NCBI GenBank assembly: GCA_036927565.1
Contig: JAYESD010000005.1
Coordinates: 148,007,196 to 148,071,195, forward strand
From: Tuctoria greenei
Lineage: Eukaryota; Streptophyta; Magnoliopsida; Poales; Poaceae
Direction of reading: 5' to 3'
DNA length: 64,000 nt
Shown here: positions 22,668-34,154 of the stretch, in pieces
Position numbering within the stretch: the first letter of the stretch is position 1
How the letters are laid out: each line of letters opens with the position of its first letter
Translations under genes and position numbers: made by a program
The notes under the pieces: model-generated
The model's input: the letters and a program-made list of their open reading frames with translations, nothing else
Database searches by the model: none
Told to the model about the DNA's origin: nothing

Positions 22668-24435
22668 TTTATGACTAAAGAGCACATGAAAAGCTACCAG
22701 AGGAGGGGTTGAATGGTAGATTAAAACTTTTTCAGCGGAAGCAATGAAAATCCCTTAGCAGAAATTTGATCTGTTAAAAAAATCGTGTGGTACGAATCTA
22801 AACATTATCAATTGTTAAAAAACCAGTATAGATTGTGGAGAATCAAGACACGAAGAAGTCACCACAAGAATCACAAAAATCTGTTGAGAAAATCTCAAGT
22901 TACGATCGAAAGATCAAACAAAGGTCAATTTGTCCTACCCGAGAAAGAACAGATCTGCAACACTTCAAAGAAACTCGTGTAGATCAGAAACAACAAATCC
23001 ATGACTGTGAAATTTTTACTGATTATTGATGATAAACTTGTGAATACAACACAAAAATAATCACGTCAATTGGATTTGTAAAACTCGAGTTACGATAAAA
23101 CCCTCGAAGCAAGGTAGTACTGTGCAGAAAACCCGACGAGAAAAACTTGTCTAAAACAAGTCGGACAAACAAGGCACAAAAGTTCTTTAAACTACGATAT
23201 TTTTTCAATATAACACAAGAGGAACATCCCAAATTCTGTGCACCACAAGCTCTGGCCTCCCTTGCTTATGTAACCAGCCATCAGGCCAACCCAAACAAAA
23301 CTAGGACTCGTATCCTACTCAGTTTCCACTGAAACTTTCCATAACTACTCAAGACTCTTTTATATACAGATTGAAGCAATCTTAAGACTTCCAAACACCT
23401 TAGGAATGTATCCCATATTCCTAAAAAAAACTCAACTTTGTGACCTACAGGAAATCCTATCATAACCAACTCAAATTTTTCCATATTTGAGTCAAACACG
23501 ACTCAGCCGCAGTCTGAGTCCATAACCTAGTCGGTTGAACCTTTCCGACCAATTCTTAACGTTCACATCTCTTCATAATGCCCTGGAACCATGCATCCAC
23601 GATACCTTCAAATGCATTGTTCTTGGTTCAAACATGTTGCGCGACCTCCGATCAACTCAACCACAGTTCCTCCCGAACTTGGTTGTTGAACCTCACCTTC
23701 TACCTAAGACTAGTTCAATGGATCCTGTCACAAGCCATGTCTTGAACTCAAGCAACACCTGCACATGAATAAACAATCGATCCTTCTGAGCACAAGTCCT
23801 CGACTTGACTCACGTTAGTTCCGAAATCACAACACCGTACGTGAGCTCCTCACATAAGCATGTTGCAAACCATAGAGAAATGATATCATCCATAACCACC
23901 AAAACACACCAAAAACTTAGTAAAAGAATACTAAGCAAACTTTCCATAATCCAAAATGCATGTTCGAAACATTGCAAGTTAAAAGCAGAACCATTGCAAT
24001 CTAGCACCGGACCTTGCCATAGCTAACCGGACCGTGAATCGAAGCTTACCAAAGCTAGCAGGACCTAGAGCTGAAGCTAAGCAAACTAGTCAGACCTAGT
24101 GCCGGGTCTTACCAAAGCTAGTCGAACCTAGCGCCAAAGCTAGCAAAAACATGTAGGACCTAGCCATAGTAAGTCGGACTTAGACAAAGATGTTGTACCT
24201 AACCAAAACAAGTCGGACCTAGCCAAATTAAGTCGGACCTAGACAAAGAAGTTGGACCTAGCAAAAGCAAGTCAGACCTTACGTCAGACCTTGAAGGAGC
24301 TAACCAAAACAAGCTGGACCTATTGGTGGACATTGTAGGAGCTCGAACCTAGAGTCGGACCTTGTTAAAAGGGTGTTTTGGTAGCATTCAAAACTTTTAT
24401 CATCATAGCCAATGTATTCAGCACACATTCTCACA
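22668..24435 (-). repeat. 5' LTR of copia 1, full length
   Basis: It is about 1.77 kb, bounded by the PBS and by a terminal CTCACA at 24435. The U3 part (about 24030-24370) has degenerate ~20-bp direct repeats with the core GTCGGACCTAG followed by CCAAA or ACAAAG. The part from 23091 outward is the seed of the tandem array that follows. The last base of the LTR is followed by GTGTA. Confidence 0.85.
23357..23366 (-). promoter_or_regulatory. Likely TATA box of the copia 1 LTR
   Basis: The minus strand reads TATATAAAAG, a near-consensus plant TATA box, between the repeat-rich U3 and the presumed R-U5. In array units 2 and 3 the same site is degenerate (CATATAGAAG), and in the right LTR of copia 2 it is deleted. 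Confidence 0.6.
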
Positions 24436-24473
24436 GTGTACTAAGAAAAAAAAGTTAGACAATAGGTTCATTT

Positions 24474-25062
24474 CTAGCATTCCTCAATAGAACAAGCTCC
24501 ACAGATCATTAAATAAAAAGTTTTGTATAAGATTATGTGTTCCTCCATACCAAATGACTCTTCTGGCATACTACATGTGATGTGGTCACATATTTGGCTG
24601 CACATCATGTACCACTCGTGCAGTCTCCTGACCGTGAGAGGTTGTTTGCTCAGTTGTACTATTGCCATCATGGGCTTCCCACTTCGAACTAAATTAGGAA
24701 CATCCTCCTTCTTGTAAATCGGGATCCCTTTTTTAACAAAACCGGACTCCCGAGTATGAACTTTCCTGTTTTCTTCCCACTCCTCTTTATTTTCAATTGC
24801 TGCAACATAAGAAGCATGAGATGTTGAACACATTCTCTTCATTGCTTTCAGATACTTTGACACTAAATCAGAAGGTCCCACTTACTTTTGTCTAAGAAAG
24901 TCTACTTATGAACCGTCCGAGGAGTAGTTGTTGGATGTTGGACGGTTTCAGCGTGCTTTGAAACTGAATCAACCGATTGTTCAACTTCTTCAGCATGCTC
25001 TTTTACTACTTCAACTTGTTGTTCAATTGGTTGCTCTTCTTGTATAGCTTCAACCTGTTGTA
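24474..25062 (-). pseudogene. Captured transposon-protein fragment, array unit 1
   Basis: The frame at 24881-24474 encodes SDLVSKYLKAMKRMCSTSHA, then MMAIVQLSKQPLTVRRLHEW and YMMCSQICDHITCSMPEESF. This resembles a region I associate with plant transposon proteins carrying a Ulp1-like protease, but no protease domain is present. A second frame (25147-24902) begins in LTR sequence and continues into a Glu/Gln/Val-rich segment, so LTR and captured sequence are fused in frame. The pieces are in different frames; a frameshift or an intron would explain this. Confidence 0.5.
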
Positions 25063-26428
25063 CGATAAAACCCTCGAAGCAAGTTAGTACTGTGCAGAAA
25101 ACCCGACGAGAAAAACTTGTCTGAAACAAGTCGGACGAACAAGGCACAAAAGTTCCTTTAAACTACGATATTTATTCAATAGAACACAAGAGGAACATCC
25201 CAAAATATGTGCACCACGAGCTCTGGCCTCCTTTGCTTATTTAACCAGCCATCAGGCCAACCCAAACAAAACTAGGACTCGTATCCTACTCAGTTTCTCC
25301 TGAAACTTTCCATAACTGCTCAAGACTCTTCTATATGCAGATAGAAGCAATCTTAAGACTTCCAAACACCTTATGAATGTATCCCATATTCTTAAAAACA
25401 ACTCAACTTTGTGACCTACAGGAAATCCTATCATAACCAACTCAAATTTTTCCAAATTTGAGTCAAAAACGACTCAGTCGCAGCGTGAGTCCATAACCTA
25501 GTCGGTTGAACCTTTCCGACCAATTCTTAACATTCACATCTCTTCATCATGCCCTGGAACCATGCAGCCACATCCATGCACTCCATGCACACGTGCAAAC
25601 ATCTTCCAACGACATCCACGATACCTTCAAATGCATTGTTCTTGATTAAAACATGTTGCGCAACCTCTGATCAACTCAACCAAAGTTCCTCCCGAACTTG
25701 GTTGTTGAACCTCATCTTCTCCCTAAGACTAGTTCAATGGATCCCATCACCAGCCATGTCTTGAACTCAAGCAATACCTGCACATCAAGAAACAATCGAT
25801 ACTTCCAAGCACAAGTCCTCGACTTGACACACGTTATTTTCGAAATCACAACACCGTACGTGATCACATCACATAAGCATGTTGCAAACCATAGCAAAAT
25901 GATATCAGCCATAACCACCAAAACACACCAAAAACTTAGTAAAAGAATACTAAGCAAACTTTCCATAATCCAAAATGCAAGTTCGAAATATTGAAAGTTA
26001 AAAGCAGAACCATTGCAATCCAGCACCGGACCTTGCCAAAGTTAACCGGACCGTGAACCGGAGCTTACCAAAGCTAGCAAGACCAAGAGTTGATGCTAAG
26101 CAAAGTTAGTCAGACCTAGTGCCGGAGCTTACCAAAGCTAGTCGAACTTAGTGTTGAAGCTAGCGAAAACATGTCGGACCTAGCCATAGCAAGTCGGACC
26201 TAGACAAAGATGTCATACCTAGCCAAAACAAGTCGGACCTAGACAAAGAAGTTGGACCTAGCAAAAGCAAGTCATACCTTGCAGGAGCTACCCAAAACAA
26301 GTTGGACCTATCGTCTGACATTGCAGGAGCTCGAACCTAGAGTCGGACCTTGTTAAAAGGGTGTTTTGGCAGCATTCAAAAGTTTTATCATCATAGCCAA
26401 TGTATTCAGCACACATTCTCACAGTGTA

Positions 26429-27070
26429 CTAAGAAAAAAAAGTTAGACACTTACAAGCACCAGAGGAGTAATAGATTGATTTATAGCATTCCTCAATGGA
26501 ACAAGCTCCACAGATCTTTAAATAAAAAGTTTTGTGTAAGATTATGTGTTCCTCCATACCAACTGCCTCTTCTGGCATACTACATGTGATGTGGTCACAT
26601 ATTTGGCAGCACATCATGTACCACTCATGCAGTCTCCTGACCGTGAGAGGTTGTTTGCTCAGTTGTACTATTGCCATCATGGGCTTCCCACTTCGAACTT
26701 AATTAGGAACATCCTCCTTATTGTAAATCGGGATCCATTTTTTAACAAAACCAGACTCTCGAGTATGAACTTTGTTGTCTTCTTCCCACTCCTCTTTATT
26801 TTCAATTGCTGGCACGTAAGAAGCATGAGATGTTGAACACATGCTCTTCATTGCTTTCAGATACTTTGACACTGAATCGGAAGGTTCCTCTTACTTTTGT
26901 CTAAGAAAATCTACTTATAAACTGTCCGGGGAGTAGTTGTTGGATGTTGGACGGTTTCAACGTGCTTTGAAACTGAATCAACCGATTGTTCAACTTCTTC
27001 AGCAAGCTCTTTTACTGCATCAACTTGTTGTTCAGTTGGTTGCTCTTCTTGTACATCTTCAACCTGTTGT
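26429..27070 (-). pseudogene. Captured transposon-protein fragment, array unit 2
   Basis: This is the second copy of the captured fragment. It keeps about 27 bp near 26446-26472 (ACTTACAAGCACCAGAGGAG) that unit 1 lost. The LTR-to-fragment fusion frame is again open (27171-26911, with FIVQQVEDVQEEQPTEQQVD). MMAIVQLSKQPLTVRRLHEW is identical to unit 1. Differences between copies are scattered substitutions. Confidence 0.5.
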
Positions 27071-28456
27071 ACGATAAAACCCTCGAAGCAAGGTGGTACT
27101 ATGCAGAAAACCCAACAAGAAAAACTTGTCTGAAACAAGTCGGACGAACAAGGCACAAAAGTTCCTTTCAAATACGATATTTATTCAATAGAACATAAGA
27201 GGAACATCCCAAAATCTGTGCACCACGAGCTCTGGCCTCCCTTTCTTATGTAACCAGCCATCAGGCCAACCCAAACAAAACTAGGACTTGTATCCTACTC
27301 AGTTTCCACTGAAACTTTCCATAACTGCTCAAGACTCTTCTATATGCAGATAGAAGCAATCTTAAGACATCCAAACACCTTAGGAATGTATCCCATGTTC
27401 CTAAAAACAAATCAACTTTGTGACCCACAGGAAATCCTATCATAACCAACTCAATTTTTTCCATATTTGAGTCAAACACAACTCAGCCGCATCCTGAGTC
27501 CATAACCTAGTCGGTTGAACCTTTCTGAGCAATTCTTAACGTACATCTCTTCACATGCCCTGGAACCATGCAACCACGTCCATGCACTCCACCACACGTG
27601 CAAACATCTTCCAACGACATCCACGATACCTTCAAATGCATTGTTCTTGATTCAAACATGTTGCGCAACTTCCGATCAACTCAACCACAATTCCTACCGA
27701 ACTTGCTTGTTGAACCTCATCTTCTACATAAGACTAGTTCAATGGATCCCGTCACTAGCCATGTCTTGAACTCAAGCAACACCTGGACATGAATAAACAA
27801 TCGATACTTCCGAGCACAAGTCCTCGACTTGACTCACTTTAGTTCTGAAATCACAGTACCGTACGTGAGCACCTCACATAAGCATGTTGCAAACCATAGC
27901 AAAATGATATAAGCCATAACCACCAAAACCCAGCAAAAACTTAGTAAAAGAATACTAAGCAAACTTTCCATAATCCAAAATGCAAGTTCGAAACATTGCA
28001 AGTTAAAAGCAGAACCATTGCAATCTAGCACCGGACCTTGCCAAAGCTAACCGGAGCGTGAACCGGAGCTTATGAAAGATAGCAGGACCTAGAGCTAAAG
28101 CTAAGCAAAGCTAGTCAGACCTAGTGCCGGAGCTTACCAAAGCTAGTCGAACCTAGCGCCAAAACTAGCAAAAACATGTCGGGCCTAGCCATAGCAAGTC
28201 AGACCTAGACAAAGATGTCGTACCTAGCCAAAACAAGTCGGACCTAGCCAAATTAAGTCGGACCTAGACAAAGAAGTTGGACCTAGCAAAAGCAAGTCGT
28301 ACCTTACGTCAGACCTTGCCGGAGCTACCCAAAACAAGTTGGACCTATCATCGGACATTACAGGAGCTCGAACCTTGAGTCGGACATTGTTAAAAGGGTG
28401 TTTTGGCAGCATTCAAAACTTTTATCATCATAGCCAATGTATTTAGCACACATTCT

Positions 28457-28868
28457 CACAGTGTACTAAGAAAAAAAAAGTTAGACACTTACAAGCACCA
28501 GAGGAGTAATAGGTTGATTTCTAGCATTCCTCAATGGAACAAGCCCCACAGATATTTAAATAAAAAGTTTTGTGTAAGATTATGTGTTCTTCCATACCAA
28601 ATGCCTCTTCTGGCATACTACATGTGTTGTGGTCACATATTTGGCTGCACATCATGTACCACTCATGCAGCCTCCTGACCGTGAGAGGTTGTTTGCTCAG
28701 TTGTACTATTGCCATCATGGGCTTCCCGCTTCAAACTTAATTAGGAACATCCTCCTTCTTGTCAATCGGGATCCCTTTTTTAACAAAACCAGACTCTCTA
28801 GTATGAACTTTCTTGTCTTCTTCCCACTCCTCTTTATTTTTAATTGCTGCCACGTAAGAAGCATGAGA
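28457..28868 (-). pseudogene. Captured transposon-protein fragment, array unit 3, truncated
   Basis: This third copy keeps the MMAIVQLSKQPLTVRRLHEW stretch (28718-28521). It is cut at 28868, before the Glu/Gln-rich part, by the start of the chromovirus C fragment. It confirms that the captured sequence was amplified together with the LTR. Confidence 0.5.
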
Positions 28869-28872
28869 TTAG

Positions 28873-31620
28873 CAACTAGAGAAAGGTTTTATTCGCCCTA
28901 GCTCTTCACCTTGGGGATCGCCCGTGCTGTTTGTGGACAAGAATGATAGATAACAAAGGACGTGTGTGGATTATTGAGCTCTCACTGAGGTGACCATCAA
29001 GAACAAGTACACCTTGCCACACATAGAGGATTTGTTTGATCAGATGAAGGGTGGTTGTGTCTTCTCTAAGATTGATTTGAGGTTGGGATACTTCCAAATG
29101 AAGATTAGCCCATCAGATATACCCAAGACTGCTTGTAGGACACGATATATATCTTATGAGTACACCGTGATGTCCTTTGGATTGACAAATGTGCCTACAT
29201 ACTTTATGTACCTCATGAATAAGGTCTTCATGGAGTACTTGGATAAGTTTGTTGTGGTGTTCATTTATGACATTATGATCTACTCAAAGGATGAGAAGGA
29301 ACATGAGGAACACTTGAGGCTTACGTTGCAGAAATTGAGGGAGCATCAATTGTATGCCAAGTTCAACAAGTGTCAGTTTTGGTTGAAAGATATGTCGTTT
29401 TGGGGTCATATCATCTCAGGAGGAGGAGTATCGGTTGACCACGAAAAAGTGAGGGATGTGTTGAAGTGGGAGCCACCGCAAAATGTAAAGGAAATCGGGA
29501 GTTTTGTTTGGATGGCTGGGTATTACCGTTGAATCATCAAGGACTTTTCCAAGATAGCCAAGCCAATGACGGAGTTGCTAATGAAGGGGAAAGCGTTTCA
29601 ATGGACTCAAGCTTGTCAAGAGAGTTTTGAGGAGTTGAAGAAGAGGTTAACAATAGCCCCAGTTTTGATATTGCCGGATGTAAGCAAGAGTTTTGACATA
29701 TATTGCAATGCATCAAGACAAGGACTTGTATGTGTGCTCATGCAAGAAGGTCAAGTGGTCGCCTATGCATCAAGGCAATTGAAAAAACATGAGCAAAATT
29801 AGCCAACACATGATTTGGAACTTGCAACCATGGTATATGCATTGAATATTTGGAGACATTACATCCTTGGACATAGGCGTGAAATCTATACAGATCACAA
29901 GAGTCTTAAGTGCATATTCACGCAAACGGACCTGAATTTGAGGCAACGAAGATGGTTGGAGTTCATCAAGGATTATGATTTGGGAATCAATTATCACCCA
30001 GGAAAAGCCAATGTAGTGGTCGATGCCTTGAGCCTAAAAGGAATAAGTCACCAACTCATAGTTCGAGAGCTGCCACCTGAGTTCTGTAAGGAGTTTGAAT
30101 GGTTGAATCTCAGATTCATCAATGAGATGGTGATGATGAAGTTAAATCTGACCTTGGAGCAAGAAATTCGAGAGGGTCAAACAAAGGACGAGGAAATCCA
30201 AGAAATCAAGGAGAGGACCCAAGAGGGGAGAGAATTCAGATTTGATTAGGATGACCATGGTACCTTATGGCTTGGAAAATGAATTGTTGTGCCTAATGTG
30301 AAGCATATTGAGGAGACAATACTAAAGGAGGCACATGACTCGACATACTCAATCCATCCCGGTTGTACGAAGATGTACAAGGACATGAAGACATGTTATT
30401 GGTGGGCTAAAATGAAGAAGGACATAGCTGAATATGTAGCATTGTGTGATGTGTGCTAACGAGTCAAGGCGGAACACCAAAGGCCAGCTGGATTATTGCA
30501 GCCATTGAAGATACCGGAATGGAAGTGGAAAGAAATCGGAATGGACTTCATAGTTGGTTTATTGTGTACTCAGTCCGGTTATGATTCAATTTGGGTAATT
30601 GTGGATCGGTTGACCAAATCAGCTCATTTCATCCCTGTGAAGACCAAGTATACGACTAAACAATTGGCCAAAATATACATGGAGCATATTGTGTGTCGAC
30701 ATGGAGTTCCAAAGAAGATAGTCTTGGATAGAGGTTCTCAATTTACCTCCAGGTTGTGACATAAATAGCATGAAGCATTAGGGACAAGATTAAATTTTAG
30801 TTCAACCTATCACCCTCAAACGGATGGACAAACTGATAGTACCAATCAAATTTTAGAGGATATGTTAAGAGCTTGTGCTTTAAAGCATGGGAAAGGTTGG
30901 GACAAGAGCTTGCCATATGCAGAATTTTCATACAACAATAGTTACCAAGCAAGTTTGAAGATGTCACCTTATGATGCACTATATGGAAGGAAGTGTAGGA
31001 CGCCTTTGTTATGGAGTGAGATGGGGGAGAATAAATTATTTGGGCCCGATGTGTTGCGAGAAGCTGAAAAACAAGTTCAGATTATTCGGGAAAACTTGAG
31101 GGCTGCTCAATCAAGGCAAAAGGGCCATGCATACAATAGGAGAAGGAAATTAGCCTTTGAAGTGGCAGACTTTGTTTACCTCAAGGTGTCACCAATGAGA
31201 GGTCATAAGAGGTTTAACATAAGAGGCAAGCTAGCACCTTGCTATATTGGATCATTCAAGATTTTGGACAAAAGAGGAGAAGTAGCGTATAAGTTGGAGA
31301 TGCCAGATCATCTTTCAGATGTTCATAATGTGTTTCATGTTTCCCAGCTCAAGAAGTGCTTGAGAGTACCAGAAGAACAAGTGCCAATCCAAGAATTGGA
31401 ATTAAGGGCAGATTTGACTTATGTCGAGCAACCGGTCAAAATCTTGGAGACCAAGGAGAGGGTCACAAGGAACAAGACTATTAGATGGTGTAAAGTTCAA
31501 TGGAAGCATCCCACAGAATCAGAGGCAACATGGGAGTTGGAGTATGATCTCAAGAAGGAATTTCCCTATCTCTTTCCTTCCGCATCGAATCTCGAGGCCG
31601 AGATTCATTTTAAGGGGGGT
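28873..31620 (+). pseudogene. Chromovirus C pol: RT, RNase H, integrase, chromodomain
   Basis: One frame spans the whole region without a frameshift. It is broken only by nonsense codons at 28951, 28975, 29530, 29800, 30247, 30280, 30457, 30757 and 30766. RT shows KIDLRLGYFQMKI and FGLTNVPTYFMYLMN, but the catalytic FIDD is FIYD (Tyr codon at 29266). RNase H shows THDLELATMVYALNIWRHYI. Integrase shows DSIWVIVDRLTKSAHF and VLDRGSQF; the catalytic Glu of GQTER is Asp (GQTDS, codon at 30835). The chromodomain has PVKILETKERVTRNKTIRW and EATWELE. The frame stays open through the PPT into the LTR. Confidence 0.93.
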
Positions 31621-31625
31621 AGGTT
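31612..31625 (+). other. Polypurine tract of chromovirus C
   Basis: AAGGGGGGTAGGTT directly precedes the LTR start TGTAACACCC, the usual arrangement for this clade. Confidence 0.88.
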
Positions 31626-32564
31626 TGTAACACCCTCATTTTCATGCATCATGCATTGCATACATTCTAATACATGTCTAACATTAATCCGCATAAAAAG
31701 GAGTAAGTTTAAAATGAATTGATAGCAAAACCGCACTTAAGAATTCTGGGAAGTGCGAACTAGTCATTTTGGTGCGGACTAGTCCGATTTCTCTCTGACT
31801 TTTATTGGACTTATCCGTTTTGCTGCGGACTAATCTGTTTTTCCCTCCGGACACTTTCGGACTTTTCCGGTCTTGCGCTGACTAGTCTAGTATCCCAAAT
31901 TGCTTGAAAATTTGCTAAGTCCCTGGACTTGTAAGATATTCCAGCGGACTTGTCCGTTTTTCCCTCTAACTAAAGTCAGAATTGTCCGATTTTGGCCAGA
32001 CTTGTCTGTTTTTTCCTCAGGATAAGTTTGGACTTGTCCGATGTCCAGCGCAGACTTTTCCGATTTCTCTCTGTCATACTTCGGACTAGTCCGGTCCATA
32101 TGCGGACTTGTCCAGTAAATCGTGACTCCAAGTTGATCTTTTGTTTCACGACTTGTTTCTTGGGTTATACATTATGTGGGCCTAGGGACATCGTGCCTAA
32201 CTCTTTCAGAGCCCATGTGGGACTCCAAACCGACCCCTACTCGTCCCAAACTTGAAATCCATCTAACCCTAGCCTCCACCTCTATATAAACAACCCCACC
32301 CCTTGGCTTCACGTCTATTTGCCACTTTTCCATCACACCCAAACCCTAGCTCGTGATTAGCCGCCACCAAGGAGGGAGAAGGAAATCTAGAGCAAGATGA
32401 AGAAGAGGAGGAAATGAAAGAGGGTCAAGATCCCCGTCAAGTTTCATTCTCCATCGCCAATTCACCATCAAGTTCTTCATCAACCCTAGATCGTCAAGAT
32501 CCAAGTGTTACCTCCAAGATCCTTGATTCATTGGAGTTCTAAACACCTGGTATACCTTCTGATC
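31626..32564 (+). repeat. 3' LTR of chromovirus C, 3' end not confirmed
   Basis: It begins TGTAACACCC. U3 (about 31740-32120) is packed with CGGACTAGTCCG-like palindromes, two of them perfect (31775 and 32082). A TATA box follows at 32283, then a CAAACCCTAGC telo-box-like leader near 32340. No clear CA end is visible before element B sequence starts at about 32565, so the LTR is probably truncated. Confidence 0.8.
32283..32290 (+). promoter_or_regulatory. TATA box in the chromovirus C LTR
   Basis: TATATAAA lies about 160 bp downstream of the palindrome cluster and about 50 bp upstream of AAACCCTAG, a layout typical of plant LTR promoters. Confidence 0.65.
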
Positions 32565-32780
32565 GGACGAATGTTGAACCAAGGTCCGCGGCAACTCAGT
32601 TTGCTCGTCACGCGAGCCGAGCACTGCGGCGAGAACCTCTGTGAGACTCCTCGGAAGTTCAGTAGGTGGTGGTGATGGAACTTGTTGCTGCGGTGTCACA
32701 ACTTGCTCGTGGGTCGGAGATTCGTGCTCACGACCACGACTTGAACCTCCCATCTCAGGCGTCGAATGCGTACGCACCAT
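32565..32780 (-). pseudogene. Chromovirus B gag N-terminus
   Basis: It starts MVRTHSTPEMGGSSRGREHE and continues LTEVLAAVLGSRDEQTELPR, aligning with the gag start of A. Homology ends near 32565, and the following codons come from the chromovirus C side of the junction. Confidence 0.82.
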
Positions 32781-33144
32781 TCTGCATCCATATGATTTAA
32801 AATCAGCAACATGTTTGCTTTTCCTTCATCCATTTCATATTATAGTAGTGCGAATATTGGCATGGAAATAAGTGCATAACATCCACATATATTGATAAAG
32901 CATAAACTTTATACAAGATATATTATCTCATGACCAAGTTTACATTAGTGAACTCCAAAATGACAGACTCCCACTACGGAACTGCATCTCTGCCATACTT
33001 GGTCCCTATGAGACATCATACACTCCTTGTCATCTTATACACACCCACTACTATTTTTTAGTATGACACGAACATGGCCACAAAATAAACACGAGCAACT
33101 ACTAACTATACGTGGCCCCTTGATGGAAGGAGTGCTGCCCCATC

Positions 33145-34154
33145 CTACTCCGATACACCCTCTTCGGTGTACTCGCTTATCTCAGGATATTCTTCATCCT
33201 CGTCCTCAGGATTTGGTGCCACATGTGCGGGTGTTGGAGCAGGTGTTGCTGCCTAACCCGCCACGCAACTAATGATTGCACATCAGCCTGTAGAAGAAAC
33301 ATCTTATAGTCTTCCAGTTCCTTTTGTGCCTGCTCGCAACTGGCTTTCCAATCCTGAGTCTCCTCTCTGGATTGATCCCGTTCTTGAGTAACCGTACTCA
33401 ACTGATCATCCAGCAGCTGTACCTCAAGTTGACTCACCTCCAATGCGCTTTCTGCGCAGTGCGCTTCCTGGCAAGCTTACGATAGGTCTTCAACAACTCG
33501 TTGCCACTGATTGTCCCTAACATTTAAACGTCGATTGAGAGGAGCAATCATGGCTCTAAGTGAGTCATTGTCCCACTCAAAATGATCTCCTCGAATCAAA
33601 GCTTCTTTCAGATCACCCAGCAACCCTTCAATGCTAACATGTTGTGTAATGCTCATTTGACACGATGATGCTGCATATAATGCCAAGATTATCTTGGGTA
33701 CCTCTCCGTGAATGCCATAATCTGCACTCATTTGACTCGCCCACTCCTCACTAGCTCTACCATCGACTGGAAAGAGTGCGAACGAGGTGCCCACCAAATG
33801 ACGAAAATGAAGCTTGCAAAACCTTGCAATAGCAACACTCACGGCAAAACACCACGTGTCTTCCAGCTGAGACCCTTTCACCTGGATGGAGAAAGGAGCC
33901 CATCCAATATATGACGGACCAGCAGGCACATCAACATAGATGGTGCATCTTGTGACACCTCCGTCATCGAATTCCCTGCCCCAATAGCTCGGTATGTCGC
34001 GATACCCGAACCATTGAAGCAGCGCTATCAACAACTCCGTAGAACCTTTTCGATGAGCACACGTCACGAACACCCATCCGTTCGGTAAGTGTACCATCAA
34101 ATCCTCCATCTGTGGAAAGGATACTTGAACAATGAACAGGTTTCCAACTTCCAA
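33145..34154 (-). pseudogene. ORF0 upstream of gag in chromovirus B
   Basis: The first 225 codons (34154-33477) are open: MEVGNLFIVQVSFPQMEDLM, then WVFVTCAHRKGS, SYWGREFDDGG, YIGWAPF and LEDTWCFA, shared with ORF0 of A. After a stop, the coiled-coil-like part resumes at 33443 (QLEVQLLDDQLSTVTQERDQ), and homology with A extends to an acidic tail and stop at 33145 in another frame. This is the better copy of the ORF. I cannot assign a function, and similarity to known gag or env proteins is not apparent. Confidence 0.75.

Larger units (their letters stand above)
18140..24435 (-). mobile_element. Ty1/copia element 1, 3' half lost to the chromovirus A insertion
   Basis: The minus-strand order is 5' LTR (22668-24435), PBS, gag, protease, integrase and RT. 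The sequence stops inside the RT at 18140, where the LTR of chromovirus A begins. The sibling copia 2 has uninterrupted sequence at this point (near 54742), so the break is the gypsy insertion. The first five bases after the LTR are ATCAT, the probable target site. The remaining RT, RNase H and 3' LTR are not found on the far side of A, so a later deletion removed them. Confidence 0.9.
23091..28868 (-). repeat. Tandem array, three ~2-kb units of LTR piece plus captured gene fragment
   Basis: Unit starts marked by TACGATAAAACCCTCGAAGC lie at 23091, 25061 and 27070, giving periods of 1970 and 2009 bp. Each unit has a copia LTR lacking its U5 end (about 1.35 kb) and a 0.4-0.65 kb non-LTR segment (24436-25062, about 26418-27070, about 28457-28868). 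The first LTR is complete because it still borders copia 1. Unit 3 is cut by chromovirus C at 28868/28869. The shared TAC at the breakpoint suggests microhomology joining, then unequal exchange. Confidence 0.88.
28869..32564 (+). mobile_element. Ty3/gypsy chromovirus C, 5'-truncated
   Basis: This plus-strand fragment starts inside the RT (QLEKGFIRPSSSPWGSPVLF at about 28873) and runs through RNase H, integrase, chromodomain, PPT and 3' LTR. The 5' LTR, gag and protease are missing. The left end abuts the array and the right end abuts the truncated gag of element B in the opposite orientation. It belongs to the same broad clade as A but is clearly a different family. Confidence 0.92.
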
